Shown here: positions 36,019 through 48,086 of the stretch, in pieces
How the letters are laid out: the number at the start of each line of letters is the position of its first letter
Numbering within the stretch: position 1 is the stretch's first letter
Assembly (NCBI GenBank): GCA_026874595.1
Contig: CM049311.1
Coordinates: forward strand, 47,743,676-47,807,675
Length of the DNA stretch: 64,000 bases
Reading direction: 5' to 3'
Source: Sipunculus nudus
Taxonomy: Eukaryota > Annelida > Sipuncula > Golfingiida > Sipunculidae
The notes under the pieces: generated by a model
What the model saw: the letters and a program-made list of their open reading frames with translations, nothing else
Told to the model about the DNA's origin: nothing
The model's database searches: none
Made by a program: the position numbers and the translations under genes

Positions 36019-39000
36019 ATGGCAAGAACTCTGCTCCTGTCCGCTCTCTGTTCCTTCTTGTTATCCATGTGCCTTGGTGAGTTACAGGTTTTTGTTTCAA
36101 CGTTTTGGTTTAGTAACAATTATTTGTATCTTTTAGTTTTTTCTTCCTGTTAAACGTCGTTTTTAGTTCGGTAGTGGCTGGCAGATATATTCAGCTTTAA
36201 ATTATTAGAATTTCGGCACTTTGCTTATTGTGAAAATACGTGAGTCTCTTTTGTTTTGTGCGTGTGCATAATTGTTTCATTACTGATGGAAAACGAAAAT
36301 GGCAACGTAAAAAGACATAAAATGTCCCGAAAGGAACTTGGTTACATTGGGAACTTTCTTCGACCTCGGTTATGGTAACGTCTAGAGGTTAAATTGACTA
36401 TGGGAACTCATGACGTTTCGAGGTTCACAGAATATTTACGTTTTCCTTCTTTTTGCCTGCCCTTGAGAGAGTGATTGTATTTTCTCAAAGCAAATCAATT
36501 TCGCTCATTGATATTCCTTTTACACAAATTAAATATTTCTTTTAAGAATAATAAACACTCCTTGATATTTGCACAACACAGTTATTTTCAAGCATGGTCA
36601 TTATTGAATGAGCCTTTTCCATAATTGTATTGCTACATTTGGGATAATTGCATTGAACTATTTATTCTAAACACAGAGGTCTGCAGATCTCATCAAGCCC
36701 ACTTAAGCTGTGTTTAGCCAGGGTCCTATGCTGGCCCCTTCCTTAGCTGACCATAAAAATACCTATCTGTCCCGTTTATTGTGAAGTGAGCCATTTTATT
36801 TGTGTTTGGTGCATGATCATTTGTTAATATTTCCTCAACCTCTGCTCCTTACTCAAAATGCCTGTAGCGAAAAATGTAATATTACCGATAATAAATCTTT
36901 ATTATTTATTATATTACAAAATTTTTATCAATGTTGGTTTCTCAGGCATTTTTAAAGAAAACTTTGTGTACGGGCGTGTTTATTTATCTTTTTATTATAG
37001 ATGTTCGATGAAAATTTAATTTGATCAGAGGGCAACGCGATTATAACCGAATAGCTTTGCCAAACAGGTAAAAGCACAACATAACCAAGGAAATGTTATC
37101 GAAATTATTATTTCTCGAAAGAAATATCGGGGAGGCTGGAGCTATAAAATTGGTAAAGTTGTACTGAAAATCAAAATCATTTTTTTTATTCCGGGGGTGG
37201 GGGTGGGAGCTGGCGGGGGATGTCAAAATTGGAGGGCGTAGTGCCTGAGTAACGAATATATTTTTTTATATTTATTAAAGCAAATTTCAAATTTACAATT
37301 CTATTTCGCAGGCAACATGTTTTGTTTATTTCAAATTTTAAACGAATCATATACATTTAATGACCATTTTATCCGGGGAAGGTTCCTATTTTTGTTTAAG
37401 TTGGCAGGGTTAGGGTTGTATACTAGCATTATACTGTAGATGATTATGACAGGCTCTATTTGCCGTCCGAGAGTCGTTATATCGCATATCTATGTTAATA
37501 TCTTTTGAATATACCTTATACTTTGTCCGCCATTAAATTTAGCGGTCCGTTAGCGGAGACAATCGCATCTAGGTTCATTACATGGGATTAATGATTTATT
37601 TTTCGATTCGAAAGAAAGAATCATAACTGAAGAAACTCATAGAAATTCATAAAAATGTTTTATAATCACACTGAAAAAAATAGCGTTTTTGTCCTTTAAT
37701 TACTAAGAATAAAAATCAAAATCTACTGGTTATATAAAAAATATTGGCCGCAGCCAAGATACGCCGGCTCACATTTTCATATGGAAGGAGAAACAGACAA
37801 TTAATTTATGGTTTTTTTGAGAACTGATTTTTGTGTAACTGTGGCCTCTGCTTTGCTTACAAAAGGCTGCTTCGCTAAAATGAATCAAAATGTGTAAATG
37901 GTGCCTGTTTTTTTCGAGAGGAATTATATGTTATATGACGTTACTACATATTTTGTTTTAATATCTGTTTATTTTCTTTTTTTTCAGCATTAGAAAATGG
38001 CTTATGGAAACAAGGAGATATGGCTTCAAAATCAGGGTAAGTCGCTGGACCACTTTCTTCATTAATTAGTACTACCTTGATTAAAGATTCTTTGCAGCTA
38101 GTTATTATACATAAAGGTAATAAAAGATATGAATGCAACTAAACATGCAGACACTGGTAAAATACAGTAGCTAATCTGTGGACTAAAATAATTTGCTGCG
38201 TCTATTGGACATACCGGGGCGTCGATACCCTCCCCCCCCCCCAAATAAAATAAAAGTCGCCAACTTAACCCCAAGATTCAAATATTGGAAATAAAATATA
38301 TGAATAACTGGAAAGATAAACTGTAGTGTACTCCATTTCTGCCTTCCCCTTGATGGCCCAGCATTAAAAAATGAGTTATACAGTAATACCTCGAAATTAC
38401 AACCACTAACGAGACCTAGATAAAGTGGTTGCATTTTCGAGATGGTCGTCTAAGGGAAGTCTTATATAAAGAACAAGAAACAATCAGGACCGTAATCGTT
38501 ACCGTTATAATCGTCAGTGGTCGTTATTATGGAGGTGGTCGCTAAATCGAGATAGTCTTTAAACGAGGTTTACCTGTATGTAATTTCGAAAGACATCAGC
38601 CATACACTTTAACACCGTGCACTTTAACTCAGGAAAAAGATATATGGATCTTCGTAGGTTTACTAAAAACAAGAAATGACCTAAACTACGCCTTTAAATC
38701 ATTCCGACCCTTGAATATAAATCTAATCCACCGTTGGTATATAGAGTAAATGTGATTTGAACTTTGACTTTGTGTGACACTTAATTTGTAGCCGACTATG
38801 ATATTTCAGGTTAGGGTTTCAGTTCAATTAATAAAGTTATCCGAAAGCCTGCATACTGAAATATTGTGAAACTTATACATGTATATACATTTTATCCGTC
38901 CAAATGTCAAACACTGTGTGCTTTATTTTTATGTTTATTGTTATGGCATCATACCAAGAATAAAGATAATGATGTGACATCAGTTAAAAACAAGAATACA

Positions 39001-39602
39001 TGTTTCACACAATACATTTTTGTGCATGATTGTGCACAATTGTGCATGAGCGCAAAGTCATCGGTATTAATGTGGAGAGTTGCTACAGTTGCCTTTTCTT
39101 TTTTGAGTCCTTCCACCCAATTTCTCATATATTTTTCACGACCGGTTAATTTTCCATAACAGAATTCGAGAAAATAATTCGATTAATATTTTGGGTCCCA
39201 GCGTCCATAGAATTACTTACTTTTTTGCCTGGCCTGCAGATGGATATTTTTCCCACTCCATGAAAGTTATTCCTATCTTCCTTCAGACAAAATGCTCGCT
39301 CCCATCTTGACCACTGTGCGATCTGTGACGGACTTGAAGGTCAACTACTTAGAAGATGTATAGACCGCCACTGTTCTCCTCTCGGTGACCAAGACAACCG
39401 CTGTACGCGCTTTCTTTCCCTCGCAATGGACGCCTGCAGCAACGATGCTCAGCATGACGTCACTTCCGCCGGCGCCTCCAGCATCAGTGCATCCAAGAGG
39501 ATATGGGGAGATCCTCTGGAAGTTTGTATTGGCGCCCGTTGCGCTGGACTCAGAGGTGGACACAGGCGAATGTGCATCTTCCTCAAATGTTCTAATTCAT
39601 AA
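36019..39602 (+). CDS. Secreted ten-cysteine protein, 140 aa, three coding exons
   Basis: Coding exons are 36019-36076, 37988-38036 and 39287-39602 (423 nt with TAA). Donors are G|GTGAGT and GG|GTAAGT; acceptors are TTTTTTCAG and CTTCCTTCAG. Phases agree throughout. Residues 1-20 form a signal peptide (MARTLLLSALCSFLLSMCLA), and intron 1 falls at its end, as is common in secreted peptides. The mature ~120 residues carry ten cysteines spaced C-x2-C-x10-C-x4-C-x9-C-x10-C, a Cys-free linker of about 30, then C-x4-C-x10-C-x4-C. Two halves look related: CIDRHC... and CIGARC..., each ending in C-S-N. Five disulfides in an extracellular protein are inferred. No dibasic site excises an obvious short peptide, although RR and KR pairs exist. 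The family is unrecognised; a hormone-like, antimicrobial or venom/mucus-type role is possible, but none is shown. The start is the first ATG after the TATA box (context TTACCATGG). Confidence 0.75.
36077..37987 (+). other. Intron 1 of gene 1
   Basis: 1,911 nt, GTGAGT to a T-rich tract ending TTTTTTCAG. It is AT-rich with a GGGGGTGGGGGTGGGAG run near 37193. No nested gene seen. Confidence 0.7.
38037..39286 (+). other. Intron 2 of gene 1
   Basis: 1,250 nt, GTAAGT to CTTCCTTCAG. It contains an 11-nt C run next to a PG-like flank (about 38205-38350) and a 196-bp MITE at 38381-38576. Confidence 0.7.
38381..38576. mobile_element. pogo/mariner-like MITE, 196 bp, in intron 2
   Basis: The left end CAGTAATACCTCG and right end CGAGGTTTACCTG are imperfect inverted repeats, and TA lies directly outside both (38379-38380 and 38577-38578). 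The interior contains repeated GTGGTTGC/GTGGTCGT words. No coding capacity. CAGT ends with a TA target are typical of pogo/Tigger-like elements. Confidence 0.75.
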
Positions 39603-39722
39603 AAAAATAACCGTTTATTGTGAGGAAACAGTGTCAATCAATTTTTCTGTAAGGTTTGATTCACGAGTAAAATTGTTTCCTATCTGCCAGGAAGTTAAAA
39701 TCGACGACCCTACTTCTTGATG

Positions 39723-39728
39723 AATAAA
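39723..39728 (+). terminator. Poly(A) signal of gene 1
   Basis: AATAAA lies 121 nt after the stop codon. A second candidate, CTAATAAATG, lies at about 39747. Confidence 0.6.
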
Positions 39729-39759
39729 ACTGTCATATGTATTGCTCTAATAAATGCAT

Positions 39760-41383
39760 ACAATAACGAATTCAAATGTAAGGGTTAAATAGTAAATTTA
39801 TAGTGGAGTTGCAATTTAAGATATCGGTTACACGAGTGGATATTGCACAAATTGGAGCATTGTTTTACATGATCAAATAAAAATGAATGAACAGTCCAAT
39901 CGTTACTTTTGTTTACGTACAGGCAGCTTTTGTATCATGGAATTTGGCAAAGAATAATAGATGCATGGCTTATTTATGTATCTGTTTGTTAATTACACCT
40001 AAATTAGCTAAATGGCGTCGCAAGGTAAGCTACTGTATGCTTGGTTAAACGGGTTAGTCTGAGTGTGTATGTATCAGTGTTTTATTTCAAAGAATGTTAC
40101 CATAAATCAGCATCAATAAGGTATCCTGAATTGAAACAGCTGACGAGTTTTGCACTTCCGCTTAAAAGAGTCATAACAATTAATTCAAGCTTTGAAAAGT
40201 ATTGAAGTCAATATAACTTAGATTTGTATCATTCAGTTTGAAACGGAGTATCAATTGGCTGTCACGGAACGAATTAACGAATAAACACAAGAGGTTTCCA
40301 AACTAAGCAATGTTACTTGTTTTGTAAACATACAAATCAAGTAATGACGAAAATCGCCGATGTGCTTATGTGGTTTTTGGAGGCGGAGAAACGCCCGAGG
40401 TTTATTGTCCCTTTGTTCTGCCAGTACAATGACATCATTTAGCCGGCATAAGACATTGAGTCTGGCCACAATTAACCTCAATTACCGCCCAGCTTTGAAA
40501 TAAAACCATCCGAAGAAAAAGCTACGGTAAAATCTCCACCCCCGTCTGGGAGATAAGAAGAAACAAGTCTTATATAGACGCAAAACTCCTCCGAGTGCAA
40601 AGAGTCTAATTGAGTCACTAAAATACTGTATTATTGCCACCCAGACGCGGGGATACCGGATGTGAATAGATTTTTTTCCCATGTTATAAACACTTGAACA
40701 GAACAGAAGACAGACCTTTGTTATAGTTATAAGGTTTACATTTTACATCTTACATTTTACTGTGTTACGCTCATATTAGATAAGGATGCAAAATTGACAT
40801 CCTTAGCAATTTACAGAAAAAGCCAAAGAAAAAAATACCGATTTTGTTATTATTATTTGTTCGAAATAACGTTCTGCAATGATATTATTAAGCAATGACA
40901 TCACTTAATAATAAACTAATTTTAATTTTCCATACACAAACAAAAATAAGACCATATAAACATATTCCTGATTCAAGATTCTATCAACGACATTTTTAAA
41001 TAAAATTGTTTCTTGTGTTCTTCGTCCTATAAACATTTATCTCAGCTTAATTGTACTAAAAATATGAAATATACAAAAGCGATCACATCTTAACTATTTT
41101 CCGGATTTTGCCTACACAATTAAATGTATTGCTTTACTTAGAATATTACAGTATTGTAGTAATGGTGATTCTACGCCCATCAGAGAAACTTATATCACAA
41201 ATGTATACATGAAGGACATTCTTTAGCCCGTTATATTGGTAATCATTACTTTAGGATAACGTTACATAACATAATTGTAAAATTTAATTGATTTTGATCG
41301 ATGTTACCATGGTCGTACAAAAACGTGAATATGAATTGACTTAGTTCAAAATTACCTAATACCCCGTAATTTAAAATGAAAAT

Positions 41384-41414
<31 letters not shown>

Positions 41415-41712
41415 TAATAATAATTAAAACAACAACAACTGCAACAATATTAATAATAATTCATTTACTCAAAAACAAACCTATGACTTTTATCTTCAGA
41501 ATGTGAGAACACAATATCTTTTCAACGTGTCTGTGTGTTCAGAAAAAACTCCCAGCGAAATTTGACCCATACGCCTATTGAGGCAATGGTTTCAATTTTG
41601 GAAATAAACAAGATATTTATTTCGCTTTGGGCGAACGCCAAAGAATACTTGGACAAAAAGACAGGTTGAGGATAATTCCCTTTCTAGGCTTTGTCTGCGA
41701 TGTAGCTGACGT
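39760..41712. other. No recognised gene
   Basis: AT-rich sequence with an (AAT)n tract at about 41385-41420. ORFs at 40251-40682 on the minus strand lack recognised domains or splice support. Confidence 0.5.
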
Positions 41713-43244
41713 AATCTGAATTGCTACGGAGCTGTCGGTTAAAGGACCGAATTCAATGATTGATATACCAGTTCACGTGATCAGAGGGAGCGGAGATTAC
41801 AGTTTTAGTTTCAAAGCGATATTTAATGCCACATCAGTGGACACCTTTGTCATCAGATCTGTGTCATCATACTAGGTATCATCACCATGATTCACTGACA
41901 ATGTTATTATTTTGCTGGCTTCCAGTCATAATTTCCTGTTTAACTCATGGGTGACTCGCAGAAAACTCGCCCACTTGATTGACGAATGAATGATTTCCAG
42001 TGTATTTTTGATCCTAGCTGCGGATCAGCTTATTGACAATACGCGAAATTTTAACGCTCAGCTCCTGGTGGAATTTATAACATTAACTTAGACATATACT
42101 TATAGACAATATTTTTTTATCTTTAGCAGCCACATCTCCCCGTCAATATTAATTTAACTCTCAATTTAATCAAGGTCCTCCAGTTCACCAAAATTCGCAT
42201 TACATCACTGAATGTCTTGTTTCAGGTCAAACAAATATTAAAAATAAAACGTTGGCCAAGAAAGAGAATCACCCGAAACTGAACCAGGCCAAACACCCAA
42301 AAAGGATAGTTTTCCTGACACCGTAATTCAATCGCCCAGAATTGAACCAGGCCTTATACTATTTTAAAAAGACCCAAAAAGGTTAGTTTTCCAGACACCA
42401 TAATTCAATCGCCCAGAATTAATTCAGGTCTTATACTATTTCAAAAAAGACCAAAAAAGGTTTTATTTCAGACACCATAATCTGAATTGCTACGGAGCTG
42501 TCGGTTAAAGGACCGAGCTCAATGATTGATATACCAGTTCACGTGATCAGAGGGAGAGGAATTTACAGTTTTAGTTTCAAAGCGATATTTAATGCCACAT
42601 CAGTGGACACCTTTGTCATCAGATCTGTGTCATCATACTAGGTATCATCACCATGATTCACTGACAATGTTATTATTTTGCTGGCTTCCAGTCATAATTT
42701 CCTGTTTAACTCATGGGTGACTCGCAGAAATCTCGCCCACTTGATTGACGAATGAATGATTTCCAGTGTATTTTTGATCCTAGCTGCGGATCAGCTTATT
42801 GACAATACGCGAAATTTTAACGCTCAGCTCCTGGTGGAATTTATAACATTAACTTAGACATATACTTATAGACAATATTTTTTTATCTTTAGCAGCCACA
42901 TCTCCCCGTCAATATTAATTTAACTCTCAATTTAATCAAGGTCCTCCAGTTCACCAAAATTCGCATTACATCACTGAATGTCTTGTTTCAGGTCAAACAA
43001 ATATTAAAAATAAAACGTTGGCCAAGAAAGAGAATCACCCGAAACTGAACCAGGCCAAACACCCAAAAAGGATAGTTTTCCTGACACCGTAATTCAATCG
43101 CCCAGAATTGAACCAGGCCTTATACTATTTTAAAAAGACCCAAAAAGGTTAGTTTTCCAGACACCATAATTCAATCGCCCAGAATTAATTCAGGTCTTAT
43201 ACTATTTCAAAAAAGACCAAAAAAGGTTTTATTTCAGACACCAT
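41713..43244. repeat. 766-bp near-identical tandem duplication
   Basis: Copy 1 is 41713-42478 and copy 2 is 42479-43244. They differ at only a handful of positions, for example ACCGAATTC versus ACCGAGCTC, GCGGAGATT versus GAGGAATTT, and AAAACTCG versus AAATCTCG. Each copy ends in three diverged ~80-bp sub-repeats carrying AATCGCCCAGAATT and GACACCATAAT. The junction uses the short shared word TAAT. No ORF of note. Confidence 0.95.
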
Positions 43245-43735
43245 AATTTGACCCCTAGAATCAAAACTTCTTTTTTATTTCTGGAAAAAATTATCAGTTT
43301 TAACTCGAGCTTTTTTCTTCGGAAAATAAATTAATATTTTTTATATTAATAAATTTTGATAATATGACATTTTATAAAAAGCAATAATGTAAGGTAAAAA
43401 TAAAATTTTGATTTCACATAAAAAATGCCTGACAAAACTGGGCCTTAATGGTTAAGAATTTTTTACATAGATGAACAGGCAATATCCATACAGACATTGC
43501 TGAATACACCACTTATGGACCTTATTCTGTGGATGCAATTTCTGAAAAGTGTGCTTGTGATATATATGATGTGATTCCTGTTTGTTTCCAATGATAATGA
43601 TATAAATATTTTGAGGTATTTTATATATGTATGTATCATTAATAAATATAATTATAACGGACTAGACTATCCCTGGAGCTTTTGGTAGTATTGAATTACC
43701 AATATGCAGTGGCAGATTCAGGAATTTGCCGTTAC

Positions 43736-43759
43736 GGGGGGGGGGGGGGGGGGGGGGGG
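43736..43759. repeat. Poly-G tract (24 nt), longest in window
   Basis: Preceded by GTGGCAGATTCAGGAATTTGCCG, resembling flanks of other G runs (for example near 20311). Length in the assembly may be unreliable. Confidence 0.95.
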
Positions 43760-43929
43760 TCGCGTAGGTGACTCTCACTTCCAGCATCTGTATAAATAGG
43801 CGCATGAAATATCTCCTGCATATATGGCAAAGCCATATATTCATTTGCTCACATTTTAAATGTTACCTTTAATAATTCAGTTTACATGTATTTAGCCACG
43901 GGCCATATTATCCCGATCGTGACGTACAA

Positions 43930-44240
43930 ATAAAGTTAGTGACAGTCTGACACCCAAACGGGTTCTGGGGAAGCTGGGGTGGTAAAGCAACCTATGTGGT
44001 TGTGATAAAATTGTAAGTTAAGCAGATGTACTGACCATTTCTGATCATTTCTGAACGTACTCTGTCATGTTCGTCTTAAAATTAAAGAATGGCACAAATA
44101 TCACTCGGGTAAACAAATCATCTCGGAGACGGTATGCGATACTGCCGTGGACTTACAACTAGTGCACATTAAGCCATTGTATGACCGACGAAGAAATATA
44201 TGTCCATATAGCAAGAGGTGACCAGTCGTTATAATTGTAA
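43930..44240 (+). repeat. Dispersed repeat family R2
   Basis: Shared with 53870-54215, in order: a GACAnTCTGACACCCAAA-type block, GGGTGGTAAAGCAACCTAT, TAAGCAGATGTACTG, CATTTCTGAACGTACTCT, and GTGGACTTACAACTAGTG followed by TTAAGCCAT. Confidence 0.7.
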
Positions 44241-44785
44241 CTACAAATCTGTACGAAGAGGGGCGACTTCTCCTGCATAAATTTATGGAGAACCAGTGCT
44301 TCTATTTATCAACAAGACAAGAAGCATAGTCGCTTGAATCCCTATAAGCATGATAAACCTGGTTTGGCTGTGCATACATTAGAATAATAAGGTATTCTCA
44401 TCCGATTCCAGACCTGTGTGTGGTGAGAATTCGCCCCTGTCACCTGAAACGTTGTCCCTTAACGGTGGCTTAGGAAAAAGCTGTCCTTACCAAGTGACGG
44501 ACCGGGTTACTTTGGTTTAACGTGGTAAAGTAGAGATAGTGTGTTTTTGATGAAGCACTCCCTCTTTGGCGCTCAGGTACACAACAAGACACAAGGCAGT
44601 GACTTAGCAACAATGAACATATTTACAGTAAATTACAGAAATCAAAATCACATACTAGATATGGTTCTCAGCCTGTTACGCTTTACAAAACCAGGAATGC
44701 ACTCGCTGCATATATACACACACGCACACACAAAGTCCTGTTATATACTTGACGTTAAACAGTCCTAAACGGATAATACTGGTAC

Positions 44786-44940
44786 CTAACTGGCGGCGCT
44801 AGATCCCGGCTGGCGGCATTGGACCCCGACTGGCCACATTGGACCCTGACTAGCGACACTGGATCTCGACTGGCGGCACTGGATGTCAACTGGTGGAACT
44901 AGGCACCAACTGACAGCACTGGTCCCAAACTGGTGGCTGA
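44786..44940. repeat. ~21-bp degenerate minisatellite, about 7 copies
   Basis: The unit resembles ACTGGCGGCACTGGACCCCG. Copies drift strongly to the right. It lies in otherwise unassigned DNA (44240-45990). Confidence 0.8.
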
Positions 44941-45996
44941 CTGGCGTCTGGTCACTGAAGACTGAATGACCACTCTGTGTATGCGGCCCTTTTAAATACC
45001 CTTCTGCCCTGAAGGCTCATCCATATTCATAAGTCACATACAATGCCTTGGACCCGTTTTGCTACTAAGACTCATCTATATTCATAAACACGCTGAATAC
45101 TAAATAGACTGGGAACAATACAAAACACTCGACGTCACCATGAAAAAACTTGATCCGGGGCCCTAGGTGACCCTAACTGAATACCCCTATTTCTCCCGAC
45201 ACAATGAATCTGGCCGGCGCGCCGACAATCCTCTCAACAAATACAAATATACAGCTAAACCCAAGAATATAAAACCATAATTAAACAAAAAAGGGCAAAA
45301 CATGCCCGCATGATAGAGCTACTTCGTGACAGTCCCCTCTTTCAGAAAAGGGAAATCTCTTAACATCAGATATCTGAGTTTGAGCGATAATTAAGAAAAA
45401 CTAAGAGTCTCGGTCTGTAAAATTCAGATTATTTGCGTTATCAGACCAGAACCTGCATTTAATCACATCTATACTGGTCTGTAACCACAAAGGCCGATTA
45501 CATCTGGATAGAATTAACTGCTTTTTCTCAAGGTTAGTGAAACTTAAGACTGTCTGGAACACCTGCCACTTGGTACGAAGCAACACCTGACAACGAATGA
45601 TGCCTTTTTCTGATTGACTTTTGGTTGATATACTCAGGGATAAAATTAATAACTATCTTTATACTGAAGCAAGTAAACTTTGATCTCCTTCGCGTAAAGA
45701 TACATTAACACAACAGTTAAGGCAAAACAATTACCATGAATCCTTGAAATTATTTATTTTATATAAAATTTAATCTGGCGAGACTACCGTCATATAAGAT
45801 TTCCCAGGGATTCCCCCGCTCATGGCTCTGTATCAAGCGGCGAGACGGCGTTACCAGGCTTCCCTTTTCTTTTCAGAAAAGAGGTGCGTAATCACGCCCG
45901 CACGTATAAGATCGGGTGATGACAAAAAATCCATTAAGTTTTTATTTAGTTGGGTTATAGAGAGAATACGCTAAATAATATGGAACTGCTACATAA

Positions 45997-45999
<3 letters not shown>

Positions 46000-46059
<60 letters not shown>
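46000..46059. repeat. (TA)n tract
   Basis: Uninterrupted TA dinucleotide run. Confidence 0.95.
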
Positions 46060-46061
<2 letters not shown>

Positions 46062-46195
46062 AGTATTTTTCTTCTCATTGCATCTGGGCATAGGTAGTTG
46101 TTAGTAAATATGTATATATTAATTTACATGCCATAGCTAGGGGCTGTTTCATTCTGGAGAGGTAGGATGTGCCAACCTATAGTTATGGTACAAAG

Positions 46196-46390
46196 GTTAT
46201 AGAGAGGGGCCTGGACAGTCGAGAGGTAAAACGTTTGGCTTTCTCCCTGGTTTGATCCCTGGAGTCGCCATGAGAGTGGATTGTATTGACCCATCCAAGG
46301 TTTGTGGTTTTCTCCGGATCCTCCGGTTTCCTCAATCTCCTAAGACTCAGGTAGGCCACCATAAGATTCACTGAGAGTCCCTGAGAGAGA
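46196..46390 (+). mobile_element. tRNA-derived SINE
   Basis: The head includes GGACAGTCGAGAGGTAAAAC (A-box region) and GGTTTGATCCC (46249-46259, B-box-like). A TTTTCTCCGGATCCTCCGG segment follows, of a kind I associate with invertebrate SINEs. It is distinct from the SINEs at 12296 and 15632. Confidence 0.65.
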
Positions 46391-46779
46391 AAATTTAATA
46401 AATGTTATATTACAATGAACATTATCCCACATTTATGAAAAATCAACAATTACATTTTGAAATATAAAGCCAAACGGTTTTTAAGTGTAAAACAGGAGAG
46501 TCGCGTGTGATAGTCCACTGACCAAGAGGCGACTCAGTGTTTCCAGCCACTGGGTTTCTTTGGTTTCTCTTAAAAGAAAGAATGGCTGAAACATGGGGAG
46601 GTTGTGAGACTCATGGTTAGGAAGGGGATCAACTTTATAAAAAAGTAATATCTATGATATTCCAGGTAATCTATCGATATAATACTATTTAACTAGAAGG
46701 GGTAGGAACTATGGAAGACAGGATAGATAGAGCACCGCAAAAGTGTATAATGCCTCCATTGAATGGTTTATGACCTCTG

Positions 46780-47225
46780 ACCTATTTCAATATAAGTAAA
46801 TTTTGTCGAGGATTTAATTAAGATAAGTAAGTATATTGGTAAATATTTACAGTAAGTTTCATGATTTTTATTAAGTTAGCACGGTGCCATTGAAGTCCTC
46901 TAACCTCATTAGATATTCATGGATTTTAAGGGAAACCGAACTTAGGTGAGATATTATATTGATCAATATTTTTGCTTAGTTTAATCAAAATAAATTAATG
47001 TCCTGGTAAGTTATCACCGTCGCGATAGCCTAATTAAATATTCGTTGATTTTGGCATAGATCGAACTCGGGATAGGTAATGAATTGTTAAGTAGTTATGG
47101 TGAGTTTCGTGAAAATCCATGAATGGTCTGATAAGTTATCAGGTTAACCGACGGACGGACGGACCATGGATACATCATAACACATCCCCGCCAAGAAAGT
47201 AAAAGGAGGTGGGGGGGGGGGGGGG
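46780..47225 (+). repeat. Dispersed repeat ending in GGAC repeats and poly-G
   Basis: Diverged internal near-repeats (AAGTTAGCACGGTGCCATTG near 46874 and AAGTTATCACCGTCGCGATAG near 47007) are each followed by a TTAnATATTC...GATTTT segment. The region ends with GACGGACGGACGGACC (47152-47167) and a 15-nt G run (47211-47225). A GACCTTTGACCT-containing relative lies at 51530-51740. No coding. Confidence 0.5.
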
Positions 47226-47985
47226 TAGGGGTGCACCTATGCCCAACCCTCTGGATCCTCCATTGCTGTGGGAAATAAATTTTAACGAATATGACATATG
47301 TTAATCATTGTAGAATAAAGAGACTGAGAAATTGTTTAACGCATGACAATAATCATAATGGACTGAAATTTAAAAAAAAAAGTTTTGTGAAAACCAAATA
47401 TAATCATTCTCAAGTAATACAATATACAAGCAGTGTTAAAATATGTTATTGAAGGGATGATTACTATAATATTGAAGGTCGTGTACATCCAGTTATACTG
47501 TGCTTCACACGGCATGCCCTGACCTCATCAAAAAGACGATTAACAGCTTCATTTGCGATTGCCCATTTTGTATTTCCAAAGCAGTCACTTGGACGATGAG
47601 TGAATTGATTTTCATGCGACCATATTGTCAAGGATTAGAATACATCTGCATGAATAAATTGGGTCCTAGTAACACTAATAAACGGAAAAAGTGTCAAGGT
47701 GTTTTTGTATGATGATTATTCCACTTCAAGGGCTCGGGTTTATGAGTACAAATAAGGCTCGATTTACACTTGAGATGAACATTGTATGAAGCATACCATA
47801 TTAAGCAAAAGAACTGTCATTGCTGACATTACATTCCGATGATTTGAGATGAATTCGTGAGCGTTGAAGCAAGCATTTACGCGATGAACACAAACAATTG
47901 CATGGTAAACATTTGTACTGTAATTAAGGGTTCATTATCCATGCTTCATTTTATAATGATTAGCCCTCATTTTTGTTTTTGTGGT

Positions 47986-48004
47986 CACGTGGCATCCTAT
48001 AAAA
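47986..48004 (+). promoter_or_regulatory. E-box and TATA box of gene 2
   Basis: CACGTG at 47986-47991 is followed by TATAAAA at 47998-48004, predicting transcription start near 48028-48032, upstream of both candidate start codons. Confidence 0.6.
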
Positions 48005-48086
48005 CAAAGATAAGCCATACTGAAAAGAGTACAAGAGGGAACTGCTTAAGCCAATGCGACAACGGTCAGAGCAGAACAATTTGAAA

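Noticed and set aside
39385-39720. 111-codon + ORF over exon 3 of gene 1
   Set aside because: Wrong frame. The splice-consistent frame gives the signal peptide and regular cysteine spacing, so this is a shadow.
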